Assembly: GCA_009936675.1 (NCBI GenBank)
Contig: JAACDY010000159.1
Location: 1-34,885 of the forward strand
Length of the DNA: 34,885 nt
Source: Bacteroidota bacterium
GTDB taxonomy: Bacteria > Bacteroidota > Bacteroidia > Flavobacteriales > Flavobacteriaceae
Reading direction: 5' to 3'
The position numbers and the translations under genes are program-made. A model generated the notes under the pieces. That model did no database searches, had not been told where the DNA came from, and saw nothing but the letters and a program-made list of their open reading frames with translations. Below are positions 11,059-18,507 of the stretch, piece after piece (position 1 is the stretch's first letter; every line of letters begins with the position of its first letter).

Positions 11059-11568
11059 TTAATTACTTACCTCTACCAAATGATTCTTCCATTCAGTCGG
11101 GATTTCGTTCAAGGCGTAAACTTTTAGTTCCTCTTTTTGTACACTCGCGGTAGATTGTACCAAAGTTTCATTTAGGAATTCAGTTTCCAATTTATACATT
11201 GCTCCAGTCGCAGGGTCAATTATTAACATACCTATAAGCCCTCCTTAAAGTATGTTCCCAAAATACCAACCATCAAGTTTAAATTCCACAGGAACAGTTT
11301 TTGTGTCATAACCATTTTTTGTGTAAGTCACTTGGTATCCTGCTTTTCCAAAAAATCCGCTTCCAGCTTTTAGTTTCAAAGTTCCAGGAGTTTGTCCAGA
11401 GAAAATTTCGATGTCTTTTTTATCTTTAATAACAATTTTGGCTTCACTCGGAACACTATTTATTGATATTGTATAACTACTTTTGCTTACAATAGAAGCA
11501 CAACTTGAAAAAAGGAATGTTGAAGCTATAAAAATAGCCATCATTTTGAGGTAAGATTTTTTAATCAT
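11059..11568 (-). pseudogene. PEGA-like small lipoprotein with in-frame TAA (cassette 1)
   Basis: MIKKSYLKMMAIFIASTFLFSSCASIVSKSSYTISINSVPSEAKI...KLDGWYFGNIL[TAA]GGLIGMLIIDPATGAMYKLETEFLNETLVQSTASVQKEELKVYALNEIPTEWKNHLVEVSN*; the frame is maintained across TAA at 11245-11247. Confidence 0.75.
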
Positions 11569-11589
11569 TTGTCAATTATTTAAACTTTC

Positions 11590-11673
11590 CTAATCGTAAG
11601 GCTTTTCGGTTTCGCCTCGTTTTTTATAGTGGTTTCTGAACTCCACTTTTTTGAAACTATCTTCGTTGCTCAT
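11590..11673 (-). CDS. Possible 27-aa small ORF in cassette 1
   Basis: MSNEDSFKKVEFRNHYKKRGETEKPYD*; composition is protein-like but there is no homology evidence. Confidence 0.3.
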   Translation of the reverse strand: MSNEDSFKKVEFRNHYKKRGETEKPYD

Positions 11674-11755
11674 TTATTTGTCAAGAAGAGGTATAATTTT
11701 TATTTAAATCCCCTGTTTCTTAAATTCATAATGTTTTTCATCAACTTGCCCATAA

Positions 11756-12013
11756 CTACCGTATATATTCACCTTTATGGTTTTTAATTTTCCCGATTTC
11801 TTGAATCGAAGCTTGGGTGTAGCCTTCAGTAGTCTTGATACTGTTGTGTCCTAACAGAATTTGTATATGCTCTAAATCGATTCCTTGTTTTTGAAGATGT
11901 GTATCAAAACGATGTCTCAATAAATGGACTGAAATAGCAGGGTCAAAAGCAAAGTTTGCTTTGACCATCGCTTGTGGTGGATGAATGTTGGGAATCAACC
12001 GTAGGTTTTTCAT
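11756..12013 (-). pseudogene. Tyrosine recombinase/integrase C-terminal remnant
   Basis: HLLRHRFDTHLQKQGIDLEHIQILLGHNSIKTTEGYTQASIQEIGKIKN keeps HxLRH, LLGH and the TTxxYT tyrosine; the N-terminal DNA-binding domain and the first catalytic Arg/Lys region are missing, with a stop just upstream of the ATG. Confidence 0.85.
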
Positions 12014-12091
12014 CTATGGAACAAAATTTAGGGTATTATATTTTACAAAAAAAAGTTTAAAGTTGAAGGGCATGGGAAAATTCTGAGGCAC

Positions 12092-12125
12092 AAAAAAACC
12101 CTTAGCTCCCGCTTGGGGCTAAGGG
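12092..12125 (-). terminator. Rho-independent terminator
   Basis: cccttagctcccgcttggggctaaggg stem-loop preceded on + by aaaaaaa (U-tract on the minus transcript), just downstream of the 12147-12584 gene. Confidence 0.85.
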
Positions 12126-12146
12126 TCACTTAAAGCAGTTTTGGGT

Positions 12147-12584
12147 TTATCCCCTTTTGTGAGGACGTCTTTCCTTTTTCATAGCAGGATTTTTCCCTTT
12201 ACCACTTCCACGATGTCTCATGGCCATTCGCTTTTTGTATGCCATTGTTTTTTTCCAGGTCTCGTATTGTTCGGCTGTCAAAATGGATTTCATTTGCTCT
12301 TGTAGGGCCATTAGGTTTTCCGAATGCATTAGCTTTCTGTCATAAACCGACATCTTAGTTTCCTTGGCTTTTTTTTGATGAGTTTCCATCGTTTGGATCT
12401 GATTTTCCAAGACATTTTTAACTGTTCCTTCTTGGTTTTCGGTCAAATCCAATTGCAACCTCAAGGCTTTGGCCTTGAGGACGGCTTGATGTTCGGGACT
12501 CATTTTTTCTCCTTGGTGATGATGCGGTTGGGCCACCATACTCAGGGGTAAAGTCAGCATTAGGGTAAAGAATAGTTTTCTCAT
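12147..12584 (-). CDS. Spy/CpxP-like periplasmic protein
   Basis: MRKLFFTLMLTLPLSMVAQPHHHQGEKMSPEHQAVLKAKALRLQLDLTENQ...ILTAEQYETWKK; signal peptide plus helical LTxxQ-like repeats, basic C-terminus. Confidence 0.7.
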   Translation of the reverse strand: MRKLFFTLMLTLPLSMVAQPHHHQGEKMSPEHQAVLKAKALRLQLDLTENQEGTVKNVLENQIQTMETHQKKAKETKMSVYDRKLMHSENLMALQEQMKSILTAEQYETWKKTMAYKKRMAMRHRGSGKGKNPAMKKERRPHKRG

Positions 12585-12669
12585 AGCATATTTTTTGATG
12601 ATACCTTTTGGACGCTCGAAGCGCAATAGGGTTTAATGCTGTAAGAAAACTTTAGTATTTGGAAAGATT

Positions 12670-14364
12670 TTAGGATACAGACTCTACCCAAAGTCCTTGG
12701 TCGTTTTTGGTGACTTTGGCCCTGTTGTTTTTGGTCAGTCCTTTGATGGCCTTATCCCATTTTTTATTGCTTAATCCCGACTGTTCTTTGAGTTGGTTTA
12801 AGCCGACGGGACTTTCTTTTTTAAGTAGATCCAAAATCAGCTTTTCTTCCTCCGAGAGAGGAATGGCTTTTTGCTCGGGTTTCATTTGTGGGAAGAAGAG
12901 TACTTCCTGTATGGAACTGTTGTTGGTCATCAGCATTACCAATCGGTCGATCCCGATCCCAATCCCCGAAGTGGGGGGCATACCGTATTCCAAAGCTCTA
13001 AGAAAATCTTGGTCGATAAACATGGCTTCGTCGTCTCCTTTTTCGCTCAAAGCCAGTTGGGCCTCAAATCGTTCGCGTTGATCCAAGGGATCGTTCAATT
13101 CCGAATAGGCATTGGCGAGTTCTTTACCATTGACCATCAACTCAAAGCGCTCGGTCAATTTGGGATTGTCGCGGTGTTCTTTGGTCAGCGGACTCATGGA
13201 TTTGGGATAGTCAATGATAAAGGTGGGTTGAATGTAGTGGTGTTCACACTTTTCTCCAAAAATCTCATCGATCAATTTGCCTTCACCCATGGTGTCGTCC
13301 ACTTCGATGCCCAAATTTTTTGCGGTGACTCTGAGTTGGTTTTCGTCCATTTTGGATACATCGATCCCGGTGTGAATCTGAATGGCCTCCAAAATGGGAA
13401 CCCGAGGATAGGGAGCCTTAAAATCAATGGTATTGTCTCCCACAGTGAGTGAGGTAGTTCCGTGGGTATCTTGCGCCACTTTTTCCAACAAACTTTCTGT
13501 CATCTCCATCATCCAGAAATAATCTTTGTAGGCAACATACAATTCCATAACAGTAAACTCGGGGTTGTGGGTTCGATCCATTCCCTCGTTTCTAAAATCT
13601 TTGGCAAATTCATAGACGCCATCAAACCCCCCTACGATGAGTCGTTTGAGGTACAATTCGTTGGCAATTCGAAGGTATAGCGGGACATTGAGGGCGTTAT
13701 GGTGGGTCAGAAAGGGTTTGGCTGCGGCCCCTCCGGGGATGGGTTGAAGGATGGGGGTTTCGACCTCGAGCCAGCCTTTTTGGTTAAGAAAACTGCGGAT
13801 GCTGCTGGTGATTTTGGTTCGTTTGACAAAGGTATCTTTGACTTTGGGATTGACGATCAAATCCACATAGCGCTGTCGGTAGCGCAGTTCGGGATCGTTG
13901 AATTCGTCATATACATTTCCTTCGGCATCGGTTTTGGGCAAGGGCAGAGGACGCAGGGTTTTGTTCAGCAGTTCAAAGGATTGAACCATGATGGTCTTTT
14001 CCCCTACCTGAGTGGTAAACAGATTTCCTTTTAACCCGATGATGTCGCCAATGTCGAGTAGTTTTTTATACACATCATTGTAGAGGGCTTTGTCCTCTCC
14101 CGGGCAAATCTCGTCCCGATTAAAATAGACCTGAATCCTACCATGACTGTCTTGCACTTCGGCAAAACTGGCTTTTCCTTGAATCCTTCGTGACATCAAC
14201 CGTCCAGCGATGGTAACGCTTTTGCCTTCTTCGAAATTATTTTTGATGCTGTCAGAATTTGCATCTATAGGAAATAAGGCTGCGGGATAGGGATTGATGC
14301 CCAATTCTCGCAGTGCCTTTAGTTTTTCTCTTCTTACTTGTTCTTGCTCTGAAAGTGCTGCCAT
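12670..14364 (-). CDS. lysS: Lysine--tRNA ligase (class II)
   Basis: [24 protein letters not shown]..., [35 protein letters not shown]; ~60-aa C-terminal extension. Confidence 0.96.
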   Translation of the reverse strand: MAALSEQEQVRREKLKALRELGINPYPAALFPIDANSDSIKNNFEEGKSVTIAGRLMSRRIQGKASFAEVQDSHGRIQVYFNRDEICPGEDKALYNDVYKKLLDIGDIIGLKGNLFTTQVGEKTIMVQSFELLNKTLRPLPLPKTDAEGNVYDEFNDPELRYRQRYVDLIVNPKVKDTFVKRTKITSSIRSFLNQKGWLEVETPILQPIPGGAAAKPFLTHHNALNVPLYLRIANELYLKRLIVGGFDGVYEFAKDFRNEGMDRTHNPEFTVMELYVAYKDYFWMMEMTESLLEKVAQDTHGTTSLTVGDNTIDFKAPYPRVPILEAIQIHTGIDVSKMDENQLRVTAKNLGIEVDDTMGEGKLIDEIFGEKCEHHYIQPTFIIDYPKSMSPLTKEHRDNPKLTERFELMVNGKELANAYSELNDPLDQRERFEAQLALSEKGDDEAMFIDQDFLRALEYGMPPTSGIGIGIDRLVMLMTNNSSIQEVLFFPQMKPEQKAIPLSEEEKLILDLLKKESPVGLNQLKEQSGLSNKKWDKAIKGLTKNNRAKVTKNDQGLWVESVS

Positions 14365-14422
14365 AAGGCCTTTTGATTTGTGCAAAGATAATCAGACTAA
14401 AGTAATCGGGAATCAAATTTCC

Positions 14423-14430
14423 TATCTTTG
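14423..14430 (+). promoter_or_regulatory. Candidate -7 element for the Pmp3/YqaE-lipB unit
   Basis: TATCTTTG matches TAnnTTTG, ~11 nt upstream of the TTG start. Confidence 0.45.
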
Positions 14431-14440
14431 CCAAAAGCAT

Positions 14441-14614
14441 TTGATTTTGAGTTTTTGGCGTGTCCTTTTATCGATTCTTTTCCCTCCCTTGGCTGTCGTT
14501 GATCAAGGTTGTGGCTCTGTCCTCATCGTCTTTTTACTGACCCTTTGCGGTTGGGTTACCGGAGTGATTGCCGCTTTGGTGATTTTGAACAATCCCGATC
14601 GTTGGGTAACATGA
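14441..14614 (+). CDS. YqaE/Pmp3 family membrane protein
   Basis: TTG-initiated (M)ILSFWRVLLSILFPPLAVVDQGCGSVLIVFLLTLCGWVTGVIAALVILNN; characteristic FPPLAV...LT..GW.PG.IHA-like pattern. Confidence 0.82.
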   Translation: MILSFWRVLLSILFPPLAVVDQGCGSVLIVFLLTLCGWVTGVIAALVILNNPDRWVT

Positions 14615-15312
14615 TGAACAAAAAAGTTAGAGTTTCAGATTGGGGTTTGCTCTCCTACGGAGAGGCATGGGAACGGCAAGAGGAAATTTTTTCTCAAGTC
14701 ATTGCCCTTAAAAGGGAAAATCGAAAGCTGGAGCGACCTTTTCCTACAGACAATCACCTTTTTTTGGTAACCCACCCTCCTGTTTTTACCATTGGTAAAA
14801 GTGGAAAAATGGAGCATTTGCTGTTGAATGAAAAGGAGTTGGAAGCCAAAGACATTTCCTTTTTTAGAACCAATCGTGGGGGAGACATTACTTTTCACGG
14901 TCCGGGACAAATTGTGGGTTATCCAATTTTGGATTTGGATAATTTTTTTACCGACATTCACAAATACTTGCGATACTTAGAAGAGGTGATCATAAGAACC
15001 CTATCCGATTATGGTCTCCACGGCGCGAGAAGTGACGGCGAGACTGGGGTTTGGTTGGATTTGGACACTCCCTTTGCCCGCAAAGTATGTGCTATGGGAG
15101 TGAGAGCCAGTCGCTGGGTGACCATGCACGGATTTGCACTCAACGTCAATACCGACTTGTCTTATTTCGATCATATTGTCCCTTGTGGGATTCAAGGAAA
15201 AGGGGTGACCTCAATGGCTCAAGAATTAAATAAATCATTGGACACCCAAGAGGTCAAGGATCGGATTTTGACTCACTTCTCAGAAATATTTGAAGCAGAA
15301 ATGATCAGTTGA
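14611..15312 (+). CDS. lipB: Octanoyltransferase LipB
   Basis: THPPVFTIGKSGK, TNRGGDITFHGPGQIVGYPI, GVRASRWVTMHGFALNVNTDLSYF, IVPCGI; ATGA overlap with the upstream gene. Confidence 0.95.
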   Translation: MMNKKVRVSDWGLLSYGEAWERQEEIFSQVIALKRENRKLERPFPTDNHLFLVTHPPVFTIGKSGKMEHLLLNEKELEAKDISFFRTNRGGDITFHGPGQIVGYPILDLDNFFTDIHKYLRYLEEVIIRTLSDYGLHGARSDGETGVWLDLDTPFARKVCAMGVRASRWVTMHGFALNVNTDLSYFDHIVPCGIQGKGVTSMAQELNKSLDTQEVKDRILTHFSEIFEAEMIS

Positions 15313-17749
15313 TCTCATAGATCAAAAGGTTGTTGTCTTCTGTGGCTACGACCATTTCCAGCGCTTTGTCTTTGTCACTGTTGGCCATATCGTTTGCAGA
15401 TTTTCCATAGACTGGAAATCCAGGTACACTTTCTCCATTGCTGTAAAACAAATATACTTTTTGTTCATTAGTATCTGTGGTGCTGAAATAGAGGGTGTTG
15501 TTGAGGTAAAAAATTTTGGGCGGGGTATATTCTCCGTAGGGAAGGCTAACGGGAATGCCTTTGATGTTGAGCTTGTTTTCGGAAAGGGTGACCAGTGTTT
15601 TTGTAGTGGCATCGATCCGATGGCCAGTTGTCAATTGGAGGGCTGAGGAGACTTTATTCCCTTTGGTGTCCACCTGAATCAAATTCCCGCCTTGATCGGT
15701 TGTCGAAAAGGTGTTGAGATAGGAAAAAATTTCATTGTCTGAGCAAGCGATTTTTCCTTTGACCTTGATACGGTCTTTTCCTGTCCGAGCAACGATTTTG
15801 AGAGTGTTGTTCTCCAAGGGGATCAATATATAATCCTTGCTTTGAAGGCGGATGTGTTTTGGAGCTGCAATGATATTGGCATTGACCTTTTTGAGTGTAA
15901 ATCCATTGAGTTTTTTACCTCGATTGTCGAACATCAAAAGGGAACGATCCTGAGCGATCAAAAAACGGTAATTGCGATTGTTGTCATAATCAAAAACAGA
16001 CAGGGGGAGGGGTTGGGGGTTTTTGGGAAGTTTGATGTTGAAGGGTTTGACGATTTTTCCGTTGCGATCCAATATCATCAGTCGGTCGGCAGTTCTAAAA
16101 GCCAATTGCCAACGGTTGTTCTTATAAAGATCGACTTGATGGATGCCCCCAATGATTTTTCCTGAAAGTTGTTTTTTCCAATACAATTTACCAGTATTGG
16201 AAAACAGATAAAGAACGTTGTCATTGTCCTGAACCACTACGTCCATTCCCTTGTTTCTGTGGTTTTTGAACCATTGTGGCGGGATGATGGAAGGCTTGTT
16301 CAGTTCGAGGGTGTAGGCATTTTTCACCCCTGCTTTGTTGTTGGAGGGCAAGTTTTTTTGAAGGCTAAAAAAAAGATGGGTAAAGTCATCTTCAGATACC
16401 CCTTGAAAAGCACTAAGGGGAAAGGTTTCAAAAGATAAGTTTTTGATGTTATCGGGGGCTTTGTTTTGCGGCCAGGATTTGACCAGATTTTTGTTGTTTC
16501 CGATCCACAAGAACGAATTTTCATCGGCAAGTTTTTCCTTTAAGTTTTGGAATGCAGGAAGGCGATCCAATGTATTTCGATCCAGATAACTTCCCAAAAT
16601 GTTTTTCAATCCCGACTCTGTCTCACTCATAATCAGGAGATTTTCGTGCCAACAACCCCATTGGGGGGCGATTTTATCGCCAAAAACATCAATCAAAGCT
16701 TTGAGGTTGTTAGGGAGGTAGGTAGGATAATAGGAGAATGACCGAAATTTTTTGGGTTCATTTTCCGTGGAAAGAAATTCAGGAAAGTTTTCTTCAATAT
16801 CATCAATACTAAAAACAAGAGACTTATCACCAGAGGCAAAAATCCAAGCCACTTCATTCAGGCTGTTCAGTGAAGATAGATCGGTGTTGCTGACAGGTAA
16901 GTTGACCCGCCTGCTGTAGCGTTTAAAATTATCCTCTAACTGTTGCATATTGTCTATGGGGAAACCGAGATAACTGCTAAAGTTTTCAGGAACAATTTGA
17001 GGTGTTACCAGTTTTTGGGGATTGAGGTTTTTGACCAAGATCAAACCATCGGGTATGGAGTCATTTAGAAAGGCTACACCGTTGAGGTTGATGGCATTTT
17101 CTGAAACCTCCATACCCAATTCAATCCAATCTCTTCCGGTATTGGGAAAGAAAGGCGTTTTTGGAAACAACGAATGCGTCAATGGGTTGGAGGAGGGGTG
17201 GATCAAAAAGTTTACCGCCATGTCTACATCCATGCTTTCAGCCAATTGATAAAAAGCCGGACTTACAATTCCTCGCTGACCTTTTTCAAAATTTCGAATA
17301 CCGTTGTCAATCACCAGTTGTGATTGGGACCACATTCTCAGAGGACCCAAATCAGTGGTGTAAAAAGTCTGATCGTCTTGATGGAGCACTCCAATGGTTT
17401 GTTTACTATACTCAAAAGTCTTTTGATAGACCAACAGACTGTCTTCTGGACTGCTTTTTACAATCAGACTTACGGCATTTTCGTTTTTCCCTACAGGGGT
17501 AAAAAACAGTAGTTGGGGAGAGGTAGTATTTTTGGGGATGATATTCTGGACGGTTTTCTTCAAATCCCCGTTCAAAGAAAAGAGTTTAGACAATTCCATT
17601 GAACTTTTCAATGAAATGCTATCGTTGATCTGAGCGACAAGACTGGTGTTTTGGGGAACCAAATCAATCAGATTGATTTCTACTTGATTATTGGGCGTAC
17701 AAGCCAGTAAAAGCCAGAGGGAGATTAAGGGTAAAATTCTTTTTATCAT
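15305..17749 (-). CDS. Large hypothetical lipoprotein with C-terminal beta-propeller-like repeats
   Basis: MIKRILPLISLWLLLACTPNNQV... lipobox; C-terminal half has repeated VYLF.NG/ILDRNGK/LMFDNRGKK-type blades. Start trimmed to 17749. Confidence 0.75.
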   Translation of the reverse strand: MIKRILPLISLWLLLACTPNNQVEINLIDLVPQNTSLVAQINDSISLKSSMELSKLFSLNGDLKKTVQNIIPKNTTSPQLLFFTPVGKNENAVSLIVKSSPEDSLLVYQKTFEYSKQTIGVLHQDDQTFYTTDLGPLRMWSQSQLVIDNGIRNFEKGQRGIVSPAFYQLAESMDVDMAVNFLIHPSSNPLTHSLFPKTPFFPNTGRDWIELGMEVSENAINLNGVAFLNDSIPDGLILVKNLNPQKLVTPQIVPENFSSYLGFPIDNMQQLEDNFKRYSRRVNLPVSNTDLSSLNSLNEVAWIFASGDKSLVFSIDDIEENFPEFLSTENEPKKFRSFSYYPTYLPNNLKALIDVFGDKIAPQWGCWHENLLIMSETESGLKNILGSYLDRNTLDRLPAFQNLKEKLADENSFLWIGNNKNLVKSWPQNKAPDNIKNLSFETFPLSAFQGVSEDDFTHLFFSLQKNLPSNNKAGVKNAYTLELNKPSIIPPQWFKNHRNKGMDVVVQDNDNVLYLFSNTGKLYWKKQLSGKIIGGIHQVDLYKNNRWQLAFRTADRLMILDRNGKIVKPFNIKLPKNPQPLPLSVFDYDNNRNYRFLIAQDRSLLMFDNRGKKLNGFTLKKVNANIIAAPKHIRLQSKDYILIPLENNTLKIVARTGKDRIKVKGKIACSDNEIFSYLNTFSTTDQGGNLIQVDTKGNKVSSALQLTTGHRIDATTKTLVTLSENKLNIKGIPVSLPYGEYTPPKIFYLNNTLYFSTTDTNEQKVYLFYSNGESVPGFPVYGKSANDMANSDKDKALEMVVATEDNNLLIYEIN

Positions 17750-17837
17750 CAATATCAAAAATATTAAATCAAGCCTTTGATTGAGTGATAAAGGAACGAT
17801 AAAATTCAACTGACTTTTCAACATTTGAGGAGGTGGA

Positions 17838-18461
17838 TCAAAGGGGGAGTTCCAATTGTTTTGGTAGTAATTGAAAAGATTTGCGGTGATGGGGGTTAGG
17901 GCCAATTTTGGCAATGGCTTCACGATGGGCTTTGGTGGGGTATCCCTTGTTCTGATTCCACGAATACTGGGGAAATTTTTCATGTATTTTTTTCATGTAG
18001 TCGTCCCGATAAGTTTTGGCCAATACCGAGGCAGCTGCTATATTTTGGTATTTGCCATCGCCTTTGATGACACACTGATGGGGAACCGACTCAAAAGGGT
18101 GAAAGCGATTGCCGTCTACGGCAATAAAATCAATGGGTAAAGACAGTTTTGTCAACGCCAAATGCATGGCTTTGATGCTGGCATTGAGAATATTGATTTG
18201 ATCGATTTCTTCAGGGAATACATGGGCGTAGGAAAAGGTGATGGCTTTGTCTTCGATCAGCGGACGAAGTTCGTAGCGTTGTTTTTCCGTTAGTTTTTTG
18301 GAATCGTTCAATTCCGGCAAATCAAAATGGGAAGGTAAGATCACAGCAGCGGCAGTAACAGGCCCTGCCAAGCAACCCCTACCGGCCTCATCTGTTCCCG
18401 CTTCTGTTTTCGATGTAATTTGTCTGATTAGCAAAACCCTATAATCGTTTGGTTTAGTCAA
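17838..18461 (-). CDS. rnhB: Ribonuclease HII
   Basis: [23 protein letters not shown]...[14 protein letters not shown]...[14 protein letters not shown]. Confidence 0.95.
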   Translation of the reverse strand: MTKPNDYRVLLIRQITSKTEAGTDEAGRGCLAGPVTAAAVILPSHFDLPELNDSKKLTEKQRYELRPLIEDKAITFSYAHVFPEEIDQINILNASIKAMHLALTKLSLPIDFIAVDGNRFHPFESVPHQCVIKGDGKYQNIAAASVLAKTYRDDYMKKIHEKFPQYSWNQNKGYPTKAHREAIAKIGPNPHHRKSFQLLPKQLELPL

Positions 18462-18507
18462 CCCAAATTAAACACAATTATTTTAACTTCGCATCAAATT
18501 CATTTTA

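Noticed and set aside
12871-13452. 193-aa plus-strand ORF
   Set aside because: Antisense shadow of lysS.
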